A DNA stretch of 64,000 nucleotides from CAIZGX01 sp046048875 (GTDB lineage Bacteria; Bacteroidota; Bacteroidia; Flavobacteriales_D; Sanyastnellaceae): assembly GCA_046048875.1 (NCBI GenBank), contig JBJOFG010000008.1, positions 124,001 through 188,000 on the forward strand. The letters are read 5' to 3'. The position numbers and the translations under genes were made by a program. Position 1 is the first letter of the stretch. Every line of letters begins with the position of its first letter. Shown piece by piece: positions 24,810 through 32,476 of this stretch. The notes beneath the pieces are model-generated. The model did not search any database. It saw only the letters and a list, made by a program, of their open reading frames with translations, and was not told where the DNA came from.

Positions 24810-26150
24810 TTATTTCAAGTCGTCTAACTTCATTTTTCCCTCGTCGTTCCACAGGCTTTCCTTAAGGTCTAGCGCTAGTACGCGTGCATAGGGAGTTGGG
24901 CCGTTTCCGGAAGTTTTCAACGAAATAAGTCCGGGGTGTGAACTCCAAGAAATTTTACCAATGATTTCGAAGTTCACTTTAGCATCGTTGTCGAGATAAA
25001 ACGCCGATTTCACAGCGGGAAGAAGTCCTTTTACATAAACGGTCTCGATTCCCTTTGGAACGAAAATAAACAGGGTGTTTCCATTTGCGCTCACCGTCGT
25101 TGGGAATTCGCAATATTCGCGCGGCAATCCAGCACGTGTTCCATAAATCGCTGCTCCGTAATGGTTCATCCATTCACCCAATTCCGAAAGGGTTGAAGTG
25201 ACTTGTGGTGGAAAGGTTCCGTCTTCCTTCGGTCCAATATCGAGCAATAAATTTCCTCCTAAAGAAACCACGTCGGTTAAAATATGAATGATCTGCTCAG
25301 GGGTTTTAAACGCCGTGTCTTGTGGTTGCCAGCCCCAGTTGGTGTTCAGGGTCATGCACAATTCCCAGGGTTTTTCATTTCTGTGAATAGGGAAAGAGTT
25401 CTCTGGAGTCTCGTAATTTCCGCAATCAGGAAGACGGTTGTTGATGAGGACGTTTTTGTTTTTCGCTTTTAAGCTGTCGCGAATAGCGAAGGCGTTCCAT
25501 TCTTGCGCAGAATGTTCCCAGCCTCCATCGAACCACCACAGGTCTGGATTGTATGCATTGCGAAGTTCCATAATTTGCGCTTCGTTGTATTTCTGGAAGA
25601 GCGACCAGCGGTATGGATCGTCGGCAATTTTATAACGCGTGCTGTCTTTCAGAAAGCCTGGATAACACGGGTGACTCCAATCGATGAGTGAATAATAAAC
25701 ACCGATTTTTATTTTTTTATGTTGAAGGGAAGAAATCAAAGGAGAGTACACATCACGCTTAGCAGGTGTTGTAGCGGGAATGCTGTTGATGAAAGGCTGC
25801 TTTCTTTTTGTGTTGTGATAAGGAATCTTAGTGTCCCAAAGCGCCACACCGTCGTGATGCTTGGAAGTGATAACAGCGTATTTAGCCCCAGAGCTTTCAA
25901 TGAGTTCAGCCCATTCTTCTGGATTGTATTTGCTGGCGGTGAAGCCCTTCGCTTGCGCCATGTAGTCGCTGTGTGAAATTTTCTTGTTGTGAAAAGACCA
26001 CGACTCGTCAATGCCTTTCACCGAATAAATTCCCCAGTGTATGAAGATTCCCAATTTAGCATCTTGAAACCAATTGTCGTTTGCTTGACCGAAGCCTTGC
26101 AGGGAGAATAAAACAGCGAGAAGGGTGAAGATTTTAAATTTCATCTTCAA
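24810..26150 (-). CDS. Alpha-L-fucosidase, GH29 family
   Basis: 446 residues with a signal peptide (cleavage near FGQA, residue 22). GH29 signatures: IFIHWGIYS at 35-43, TSKHHDGVALWDT at 95-107 and DLWWFDGGWE at 203-212 with Asp208 as the likely nucleophile, then GGNLLLDIGP. It would release alpha-L-fucose from glycans, outside the cytoplasm. The general acid cannot be fixed by eye. The gene at 26163 lies 12 bp upstream on the same strand. A second glycan-degrading gene (GH38) is at 32477. Confidence 0.92.
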   Translation of the reverse strand: MKMKFKIFTLLAVLFSLQGFGQANDNWFQDAKLGIFIHWGIYSVKGIDESWSFHNKKISHSDYMAQAKGFTASKYNPEEWAELIESSGAKYAVITSKHHDGVALWDTKIPYHNTKRKQPFINSIPATTPAKRDVYSPLISSLQHKKIKIGVYYSLIDWSHPCYPGFLKDSTRYKIADDPYRWSLFQKYNEAQIMELRNAYNPDLWWFDGGWEHSAQEWNAFAIRDSLKAKNKNVLINNRLPDCGNYETPENSFPIHRNEKPWELCMTLNTNWGWQPQDTAFKTPEQIIHILTDVVSLGGNLLLDIGPKEDGTFPPQVTSTLSELGEWMNHYGAAIYGTRAGLPREYCEFPTTVSANGNTLFIFVPKGIETVYVKGLLPAVKSAFYLDNDAKVNFEIIGKISWSSHPGLISLKTSGNGPTPYARVLALDLKESLWNDEGKMKLDDLK

Positions 26151-26162
26151 ATATAATCAGAC

Positions 26163-27041
26163 TCACGGCCATGTTTTAAGCTGAGTCCAATCGAAATCCC
26201 ACTCCGGTGTTTCAAGTATTCCCGCATCGCTGGCTTTGAACCACGGGGACATTCCAGCGTTGTTCAGATTTTTTAGAACTTCAATGTCCTGCGCGGGCAT
26301 GTAACTCTGCGCAAGCAAGAATACTTTTCCTTGAGGACCTTCCGCCACATCCAATACAATGACCGCATGTCCGGGAGATCCGCCTTTAATGAAGACATCG
26401 CCAGCTTCTAGGTTTGAAATGTTTTTGCTTTGAAGTTCATTCGAAAGGGAAAGTGTTCCAGCATAAGTGAAAATCTTTTTCATGTAATTCAAGAAATCTT
26501 CGTGCGATTCGGAAGCTGTTCCTCCGCTGGTCCATCCGTTGCAAGCCGCATTTAATCGTTTGCCCTTTTTCCATTCGGAATATTTCATGTTGAATCCGTT
26601 GGTTAAGTGGAAGGAAATGTCGTCGAATCGTTTTTCGGAGAACAACCATTCTGCTCGAAGGCGCATAATGGCGTCGGCACATTGTTGCAAATCTGAATTT
26701 CCCACCGAAATATCAACGACGGCAGCGGCCACTTTGTTCGGCTTTGTTTCGCCGTTGTATCGTTTGGTTAACGTTCCTGCAGGTTTCAGCGGCAACTGCT
26801 GTAAATAATTTCCGAACGTTCCGTTAGCATAGGTTTTCCTTGTATAACCCTCCGGAACTTCAAATCGTGTCGCCACCGTATTTCCTTCCGAGATAACTTG
26901 CTCAGCACCTTCCGCAGGACCTTTCGAAGAACCTTGTGGAACACCTTCCTTCGGACTTGTTGTAACACTTGAACACTGCACCGCTGCCGCAACCACCAAT
27001 GAAATTGTTCCGAATTTAAAAAAGGTCGCAAGTTTATTCAT
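26163..27041 (-). CDS. DUF4846-family putative lipoprotein
   Basis: 292 residues. The hydrophobic N-terminus ends AAVQCSS with Cys23 as a possible lipid site (Gln before it is unusual). A low-complexity Gly/Pro/Glu linker (about 30-50) leads to a DUF4846 domain: FEVPEGYTRKTYANGTFGNYLQ, the VDISVGNSDLQQCADAIMRL region and a C-terminal GGSPGHAVIVLDVA stretch with a Gly-His that resembles small cell-wall peptidase folds. Function unproven. It leads the fucosidase operon. Confidence 0.85.
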   Translation of the reverse strand: MNKLATFFKFGTISLVVAAAVQCSSVTTSPKEGVPQGSSKGPAEGAEQVISEGNTVATRFEVPEGYTRKTYANGTFGNYLQQLPLKPAGTLTKRYNGETKPNKVAAAVVDISVGNSDLQQCADAIMRLRAEWLFSEKRFDDISFHLTNGFNMKYSEWKKGKRLNAACNGWTSGGTASESHEDFLNYMKKIFTYAGTLSLSNELQSKNISNLEAGDVFIKGGSPGHAVIVLDVAEGPQGKVFLLAQSYMPAQDIEVLKNLNNAGMSPWFKASDAGILETPEWDFDWTQLKTWP

Positions 27042-27118
27042 GCCGATAAATTTTTATTCGTGAAGAGAATTCGGGAACGAAGAATTTTTTGAATTATTAT
27101 GAGACTCTCTGTCATCAT

Positions 27119-27180
27119 TCTTGCGCAGCATCTTTCGAAGAATCTTGCGTAGCATCTTTCGAAGAATCTTGTTGGAAACA
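27119..27180. repeat. Mini-hairpin array, AGA/TCT-linker class (5 hairpins)
   Basis: Read on the plus strand: TGC/GCA at 27122-27130, TTC/GAA at 27134-27142, TGC/GCA at 27146-27154, TTC/GAA at 27158-27166 and TGTT/AACA at 27170-27180, all with 3-nt loops, joined by TCT. The period is exactly 12 for the first four. It lies just upstream of the mazEF-like promoter and between divergent genes. The linker is the reverse complement of the AGA used at 47312-47417. Confidence 0.88.
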
Positions 27181-27181
27181 A

Positions 27182-27213
27182 TTTGTGAGTGTTAATACAT
27201 AGTTATAACTTTG
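27182..27213 (+). promoter_or_regulatory. Promoter of the MazEF-like pair (TTTG - N20 - TAACTTTG)
   Basis: TTTG at 27182-27185 and TAACTTTG at 27206-27213 match the Bacteroidota consensus TTTG, about 19 nt, TAnnTTTG. The antitoxin ATG is 20 bp downstream. This supports starting the antitoxin at 27234 and not at the in-frame ATG at 27189, which lies inside the promoter. Confidence 0.65.
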
Positions 27214-27233
27214 CGGAAAGATATTTGAGAGAT

Positions 27234-27482
27234 ATGAAATCGAAAATAATTCCCATAGGAAATTCGAAAGGAGTCATTATCCCTTCTTCATTTATGAAAG
27301 ACTTGGGGATAACCGATTCGGTCGAAATGGAGGTGGTAGAGAATACGTTAGTCATTCGTCCGATTTCCAGTGCACGAAAAGGTTGGGAGGAAAAGATTGC
27401 ACAGGTGGCCAAATCTGATAAGAGCAACGAACGATTGCCAGACCTCTTTAAAGATGAAAACTTGGAGGATTGGACATGGTAG
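27234..27482 (+). CDS. mazE: MazE/PemI-type antitoxin
   Basis: 82 residues. The N-terminal half is an AbrB/MazE swapped-hairpin DNA-binding domain: IIPIGNSKGVIIPSSFMKDLGI, then VEMEVVENTLVIRP. The C-terminal tail (about 45-82) is charged and would wrap and block the toxin. It would also repress its own promoter. The stop overlaps the toxin start region, the usual arrangement of an antitoxin-first pair. Start chosen at 27234 because an earlier in-frame ATG falls within the promoter. Confidence 0.88.
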   Translation: MKSKIIPIGNSKGVIIPSSFMKDLGITDSVEMEVVENTLVIRPISSARKGWEEKIAQVAKSDKSNERLPDLFKDENLEDWTW

Positions 27483-27799
27483 AACGCTACGGAATATATT
27501 GGATTAATCTTGATCCAACGGTTGGACGTGAGATGAAGAAAACGCGTCCGTGCATTGTTCTATCTCCAAATGAAATGAATCGACACATGAGCACGGTTAT
27601 CATTGCCCCAATCACGTCGACACTGCGCAATTATCCTATGCGACTTAATTTAACTTTGAAAGGCAAGAAAGGACAAATAGCGTGTGATCAAATGCGCTGC
27701 GTAGATGTTCAGCGGATAGGAAATAAAATTCAAAATCTTCCGCTTTCTCAACAAAAAAAGTTGAGTGGAATCTTAGAAGAGTTTCTTGTGGCGGAGTAG
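27476..27799 (+). CDS. mazF: MazF/PemK-type mRNA interferase toxin
   Basis: 107 residues from ATG 27476, with an alternative start at 27470. GEs of the family: YWINLDPTVGREMKKTRPCIVLS at the N-terminus, including the conserved Arg of TRPCIV, then IIAPITSTLR and GQIACDQMRCVDVQRIG, where the conserved D-Q-x-R is seen. MazF toxins cut single-stranded RNA at short sites. The start overlaps the antitoxin stop. The gene ends 4 bp before the response regulator, which is on the opposite strand. Confidence 0.92.
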   Translation: MVERYGIYWINLDPTVGREMKKTRPCIVLSPNEMNRHMSTVIIAPITSTLRNYPMRLNLTLKGKKGQIACDQMRCVDVQRIGNKIQNLPLSQQKKLSGILEEFLVAE

Positions 27800-27803
27800 A
27801 ATT

Positions 27804-28418
27804 TTATGTATTGGAACCTCCCATTATTTTAAATAATTCAGATTTGGAATTTATTTTGAGTTTGCGATAAATCTTTTTAACGTTCATTCGAACAGTATCT
27901 AATGATATTGAATAGCGATCGGCAATAAGTTTGTAACTCAACCCGTCGAGAATGCCATTCACAATGTCTTTTTCACGCTCAGTTAACTGTTCTGAAATGT
28001 TCCGAGGCTGATTGAAAAAGGTGATGACTTGTCTTGCAATTTTCGGAGTCATGTAGGCACCGCCATTTTCAATACTTTCAAAAACTTCACGGAAATTCAT
28101 CTCGAAACTTTGTTTATCTATATACCCGGAAGCACCAAGTTGCAGCGCTTTGAAAATTGTTTCAGAATCATCCTTAATCGTGTTCATTACGATTGATGCG
28201 TTTGGAAAAAGTTTCAAGATCTTATCAATGGCTTGAATGCCGTTCATTTCAGGCATTAGAATATCTAGTAGGAAAAGATCAGCTTCGATAGGATTAGTCA
28301 AGTATTCCACTGGATTTGTAAAGACATGTTCACAGCGTATATTTTCAATTTTATTGACGTTTTCTTGCATCAGTCGTGCAAGATGGATGTCGTCTTCAAT
28401 GATGATTACATTTTTCAT
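27804..28418 (-). CDS. NarL/LuxR-type response regulator
   Basis: 204 residues. Receiver domain 1-120 with acidic pocket Glu8-Asp9-Asp10, phospho-acceptor Asp52 in LLDILMPEMNG, Thr80 and Lys102. A LuxR-type helix-turn-helix at about 144-200 has LTEREKDIVNGILDG and IADRYSISLDTVRMNVKKIYRKL. It overlaps the sensor kinase gene by 4 bp (ATGA), so the two are a matched pair. It should bind DNA as a dimer; the dyads upstream of 31282, 31461 and 31906 are candidate sites. Confidence 0.93.
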   Translation of the reverse strand: MKNVIIIEDDIHLARLMQENVNKIENIRCEHVFTNPVEYLTNPIEADLFLLDILMPEMNGIQAIDKILKLFPNASIVMNTIKDDSETIFKALQLGASGYIDKQSFEMNFREVFESIENGGAYMTPKIARQVITFFNQPRNISEQLTEREKDIVNGILDGLSYKLIADRYSISLDTVRMNVKKIYRKLKINSKSELFKIMGGSNT

Positions 28419-31282
28419 TTCAGCGGAAGTTCAATTTGTGTGGTTAATCCAGTATCACCTTCAACAATGTAATGACGCACGAATCCGTTGTTTCTTTTTG
28501 CACGATTGGCAATATTACGAATTCCATTACCTTTCAAAGCTTCAAGATTTTTCAAATCACAAATACCATTATCTGAAATTTTGAGGATTAGTTTTTTGTT
28601 TACGATGTTGAAATGAATTTCGATGGAATTTGCATTTGCATGTTTTATGCAGTTTGTTATTATCTCATATACAGTTAATTTTATGTCCCGGTACAGCTCT
28701 CGATTAAGCTTGTAGTTTTTTTCGAAGTTTGTTTTATAGATATGCCTTAGTCCTGTATCAGCGGATGCTTTAGAAATGAATTCTTTTAAATCATCAGAGA
28801 GATCCTGAAGTGAATGTTTTTTGTTCGAAATAGAATCAAGGTAGGTTCGGAAACTATAGAGTGCTTCTTTCAAGCCATTTTGAATTTGTTCTTTTTCTTT
28901 AGTTTCGAATTTCTCTTTATTGCTAATCAATAGTAGGCGCGTCAGGATTGTCCCAGATTCGTCGTGAAGATCCATAGCGATTTTAGCTTTTGTAATCGTT
29001 CGAATTCGAATAGAACGAATGAAGGTGAGTGCGACTAAAGTGAGGATGACTAATCCTAAGGCGGAAAACAAAATGTGGTATTCTGTTTTGACATAAAAAG
29101 GGGCGTTAGCAACTAAAGCAAATGATTGTTCTTCAACAACATTTCCAAATGGATCAAACATGCGGATTCTAAGCGTGTATTCTCCGTAGGTCAAATCAGA
29201 GAGTATAATTTCTTTACTTTCGTCCGTTTCGAACCAGTTTCTACCATCGATGGTGTATCTATAATTATAACCTTTACCGAATTGATAATCCAAATTGGCA
29301 AGCTGAATAATTACCGATTCTTTTCCCGTTTGAAACGCGATGGTGTTTCCAATTTCGTAGTTGAAGAATTCTTTGAGATTGTCATTTACCAATCTTTTTA
29401 TTCCTGAGATACGAAAGCCTTTGTGGTAATGGAAGTCATTCAATTTAGTAGGTTGAATAATTTCAAAGGCGTTTAATCCTCCAAATGCTAAACTGCCGTC
29501 TTGCAAGGTACAAGCCGACTTGTAATTAAATTCATGATTGATGAGACCTTGCGGTTTACTCAAGAATTTGATGCTTCCATCTAGGGTGTTGTATACGGTT
29601 ATTCCTGAATAAGTGGAAGCCCAAATACAACCGTGGTAATCTTCAACGAGCGCGGTGACTTTTGGATGTGAAACTTCAAATTCATTGGAAAATACTTTCG
29701 TGATCTGGAAATTGCTCAATCGCATGACAGTAACTCCGTTGTTTGATGCTAGCCAAAGTTCGTTTTCATTTTCTCGAATCAGTATATCGCGAATTTCAGG
29801 AATGTCATTTAAAATAGTTGTAGTTAGCTGGAATCCTTTTTCAGGTGAGTAGAGGACTTTAAATAATCCCTTTGAGGTTCCAAGTACTATTGTATTACTT
29901 TTTCCTATTTGGGCTGCTACATAAATCTTATTTCCGCTCTCTAGCCATAATTCAAACCCTTTCTGGTTCCGTGGATTATACGAAATGATTCTGTTTTCTG
30001 AGGTGATAAGGAGCGTTGAATCTGAAAATATAGATATATCAGACAGTTGGTCTTTTGCTCCGAGAAATTGATTTAAATGGGTAGTTTCTGTTTTTGTCTT
30101 TAGATTGAAGCTTACTAGTCCACTTCCCTCGGTTGTACAAAAAAGTTGGTTGTTGAATATTACACCATCGTAGGTTGAGAAAGCGGTGGTGCTGAGATAT
30201 CGTAGCGAATGATTTTCATCCTCTTCAACGATGTATGGAAAACCCAGGTAATAACGCTTGTTTCCATTTTCTAGAATCTTGCGTCTAACGATGAGTTCGT
30301 TTTCTTTTACAAGAGGGAAGTCGGGAATTCTTTTTGAAAGATCTGGTGTTTGCCCCATTTGAATTAGTCCCTGATTCGTGCCGACAAGGAATGAATTTTC
30401 ATTGACTCTGCATATACATCTGTATTGAAAGTTTGCTTCTTTTGCAGAGTGGACAGCAATATTTTGTTGTTTAATATTAAAAACAGGAATTCGAAATTTA
30501 TCAATCCAAAGAATGTTTCCATTATTTTCCTCAGAAAAGAAACTTACGCGAATTTGCCCAATAAAATCGGGGTGCTCAACGAATTCATTCTTCTGAAGAG
30601 CAAATACACGCCAACCGTTCCAATTGATTACACCATATTTTTTCGAAAGCATGAGTTCTCCAGAACTCCATTCTGGGTTATGCATCGGAATATTTGTGAT
30701 GATGTGTGCATCGTTTATGTCAATTCGAAGGATTTTATGTTGATTTAATGAAATGAGAATATCACCTTGATATATTAAAACACTTGCGGCCTCATTAACT
30801 TCATAGGTTTCGTTAAAAATTATTTTTTGATTTTTCTTAATCAACAGTCCGCCATTGGCGAACAAAAACGCTGTAGTGTCATTTGAATTTGATATTGATA
30901 AAGGTTTTTGTTTGGAGAGTTTCTTAAATCTCAGTTGGCGGGGGATTAACTCAATAAGCCCGTCGGCTTCCGTTAATAGAAAGAGTGATTCTCCTATTTT
31001 TTTTATTTCTGAAATTCTATTGTCATTAAAAATGAAAGGGCTTGTGGTGCTGTTGAAATTCACAAAGTGATATCCATCGTATCTTGAAATTCCGTTATCA
31101 GTAGCAATCCAAGCGAAACCGTCATTGTCCATGACGATGTCATTGATTCCATTATGCGGCAAACCATCATTGATGTCATAAGGTGGTATTTTCGCATACA
31201 TGTATTGCGCCTTCGGAGAAGTTGTCAAAAGAGACAAGACAACGAAAAGTGTTATTTTCCATTTTTTATTTTGACAATGCAT
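28415..31282 (-). CDS. Sensor histidine kinase with periplasmic propeller and Y_Y_Y domain
   Basis: 955 residues. A signal peptide (about 1-25) is followed by a two-component-regulator propeller region (about 30-640) with repeats such as DNDGFAWIATDNGISRYDG, then a Y_Y_Y domain (about 650-730), a membrane helix (about 737-757) and a NarX/HisKA_3-like kinase core: phospho-accepting His773 in MDLHDESGT, N box EIITNCIKHANA near 874-885, G1 SDNGICD near 903-909 and GNGIRNIANRA near 918-928. The propeller suggests it reads a large extracellular ligand such as a glycan, as in related Bacteroidota systems. It pairs with the response regulator downstream. TATTTTTG at 31316-31309 is a good -7 box. Confidence 0.92.
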   Translation of the reverse strand: MHCQNKKWKITLFVVLSLLTTSPKAQYMYAKIPPYDINDGLPHNGINDIVMDNDGFAWIATDNGISRYDGYHFVNFNSTTSPFIFNDNRISEIKKIGESLFLLTEADGLIELIPRQLRFKKLSKQKPLSISNSNDTTAFLFANGGLLIKKNQKIIFNETYEVNEAASVLIYQGDILISLNQHKILRIDINDAHIITNIPMHNPEWSSGELMLSKKYGVINWNGWRVFALQKNEFVEHPDFIGQIRVSFFSEENNGNILWIDKFRIPVFNIKQQNIAVHSAKEANFQYRCICRVNENSFLVGTNQGLIQMGQTPDLSKRIPDFPLVKENELIVRRKILENGNKRYYLGFPYIVEEDENHSLRYLSTTAFSTYDGVIFNNQLFCTTEGSGLVSFNLKTKTETTHLNQFLGAKDQLSDISIFSDSTLLITSENRIISYNPRNQKGFELWLESGNKIYVAAQIGKSNTIVLGTSKGLFKVLYSPEKGFQLTTTILNDIPEIRDILIRENENELWLASNNGVTVMRLSNFQITKVFSNEFEVSHPKVTALVEDYHGCIWASTYSGITVYNTLDGSIKFLSKPQGLINHEFNYKSACTLQDGSLAFGGLNAFEIIQPTKLNDFHYHKGFRISGIKRLVNDNLKEFFNYEIGNTIAFQTGKESVIIQLANLDYQFGKGYNYRYTIDGRNWFETDESKEIILSDLTYGEYTLRIRMFDPFGNVVEEQSFALVANAPFYVKTEYHILFSALGLVILTLVALTFIRSIRIRTITKAKIAMDLHDESGTILTRLLLISNKEKFETKEKEQIQNGLKEALYSFRTYLDSISNKKHSLQDLSDDLKEFISKASADTGLRHIYKTNFEKNYKLNRELYRDIKLTVYEIITNCIKHANANSIEIHFNIVNKKLILKISDNGICDLKNLEALKGNGIRNIANRAKRNNGFVRHYIVEGDTGLTTQIELPLK

Positions 31283-31308
31283 CTCTTTTGAATTTATAAC
31301 CTGTAGAG

Positions 31309-31343
31309 CAAAAATATGTTTTAATTCTATGGTGATTGCGACT
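31309..31343 (-). promoter_or_regulatory. Sensor-kinase promoter with upstream 12-mer AGTCGCAATCAC
   Basis: On the minus strand the 12-mer AGTCGCAATCAC (31343-31332) is followed after 15 nt by TATTTTTG (31316-31309), then the kinase start at 31282. No TTG element is at the right distance, so the 12-mer may replace it as an activator site. The same 12-mer in the same orientation precedes TAATTTCG upstream of the gene at 31906. Confidence 0.55.
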
Positions 31344-31365
31344 TAGTGTTAGAAATCGATGCCTT

Positions 31366-31404
31366 ACACATCATTATGCGTAAGCTTTACGCATGCTCAT
31401 GTGT
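31366..31404. promoter_or_regulatory. Nested dyad operator (ACACAT...ATGTGT around an 8-bp repeat)
   Basis: Outer arms ACACAT (31366-31371) and ATGTGT (31399-31404) enclose perfect inner arms ATGCGTAA (31376-31383) and TTACGCAT (31387-31394) with a 3-nt centre. It lies between the sensor kinase and the small gene at 31461, 57 bp before the latter's start. A TAGATTCG box is at 31438-31445. Such a strong dyad is probably a protein-binding site. Confidence 0.65.
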
Positions 31405-31460
31405 ATCTGACAATACAAGTGTCTTTTCAGAAGAATTTAGATTCGCTCAAAACAGATTTT

Positions 31461-31751
31461 ATGTTCAATGAGTTTATACGTTTTAAACTTGAGAGGAAGG
31501 TAGGACGTGCTGTTAAAAGCGAAGCGGACTGCAGAAATCTGGCTTTGTGGATTACAGAGAACACTTGCTACAGAATCAGTGAACAAACTCTTATTGATTT
31601 TTTTGGGATACATACGACGCCCAAAGAACCTAAACTCTATACCGTAGGTGTTTTAGCTAATTATTTAGGTTACGATTCGGCAGAAGACTTAAGACTTGAT
31701 TACAATGCAACTCTCTCTCTTGGAGATTTAAGTGAGTCTCTAGAAATATAG
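31461..31751 (+). CDS. Small regulator-like protein, single-domain paralogue
   Basis: 96 residues from ATG 31461. An in-frame ATG at 31359 would add 34 residues but would run through the dyad operator, and homology to the protein at 31906 begins only at MFNEFIRFKLERKVG. Shared positions with the two longer paralogues: CRNLA, ISEQTLIDFFGI, EPKLYTVGVLANYLGY. The C-terminal beta domain of the others is missing, and the frame ends with no sign of decay. It may be a stand-alone binding domain that modulates its paralogue. Confidence 0.7.
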   Translation: MFNEFIRFKLERKVGRAVKSEADCRNLALWITENTCYRISEQTLIDFFGIHTTPKEPKLYTVGVLANYLGYDSAEDLRLDYNATLSLGDLSESLEI

Positions 31752-31827
31752 TTAGATTGATTTAAAAGGTTCTTTCGGTCAAGAGAATCGGAGTTAATTC
31801 TAAGTTTTTAAAAGTGAAAGTATATTG

Positions 31828-31859
31828 ATACACATGCATATGTGTATAGTCGCAATCAC
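31828..31859 (+). promoter_or_regulatory. Dyad operator plus 12-mer upstream of 31906
   Basis: ATACACAT (31828-31835) and ATGTGTAT (31840-31847) form a perfect 8-bp inverted repeat with a 4-nt centre, followed at once by AGTCGCAATCAC (31848-31859). A TAATTTCG box comes 20 nt later at 31880-31887. The dyad ends 58 bp before the start at 31906, the same distance as the dyad before 31461. Confidence 0.65.
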
Positions 31860-31905
31860 AACTTTCAATTTCATTACTGTAATTTCGAGTTTAAATAGTT
31901 GGTAG

Positions 31906-32454
31906 ATGCTTTCAAAGTTGATTAGAGGAAAAATTGAGGAGAAGTTTGGTAAGCCTGTTCGTTATGCTAAGGATTGTGACGTTCTAGCAACAAGTATTTT
32001 TGCATTTACGAATGAAAGAATTAGTTGCTCCACAATTAAAAGACTTTTTGGAATAATTGAAGCAGAGAATGAGCCTCGTTTGTACACGTTAGATATTTTG
32101 GCTAAATATCTGGGGTATATAAATTACGATCAATTATTAAACGAATTTAATCCAAATCGCATACTTCAACGTCAGTCTCTTGAAGCAATACATGCCTCAA
32201 ATTTGAAGACAGGTGATATAGTAAGGTTTTCATACGCGCCAAATAACGTTGTATCTGCGAAATATACTAATAACGAAGTTTTTCAAATTGTTGAATCCAC
32301 AGATGAGAAAATTCAAACGGGTGATATTCTAGTGTTCAAAAAAATGGGCGTTCACATGCCTTTGTTCGCCAGTTGGAAGTCGTCTGAAAGTCGTATTGTG
32401 AAGAATATTATACTTGGGAGAATTTCAGGAATTACCTCGATTGAAATACTTTAG
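31906..32454 (+). CDS. Regulator-like protein, full-length paralogue
   Basis: 182 residues, no signal or membrane segment. The N-terminal block has EEKFGKPVRYAKDCDVLA, STIKRLFGII and EPRLYTLDILAKYLGY. The C-terminal block (about 95-182) has LKTGDIVRFSY, FQIVESTDEKIQTGDILVF and a closing ISGITSIE. Both match the protein at 12276-12827, which sits by a Ser/Thr kinase. Here it is next to a two-component system and shares an operator with the sensor gene, so it is probably in the same regulon. Biochemical role unknown. Confidence 0.75.
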   Translation: MLSKLIRGKIEEKFGKPVRYAKDCDVLATSIFAFTNERISCSTIKRLFGIIEAENEPRLYTLDILAKYLGYINYDQLLNEFNPNRILQRQSLEAIHASNLKTGDIVRFSYAPNNVVSAKYTNNEVFQIVESTDEKIQTGDILVFKKMGVHMPLFASWKSSESRIVKNIILGRISGITSIEIL

Positions 32455-32476
32455 ACGGTCTTAATTCGTTAGCCCT

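Noticed and set aside
31359..31460. A longer start for the small regulator-like protein
   Set aside because: The extra 34 codons run through the nested dyad and have no counterpart in the paralogues.
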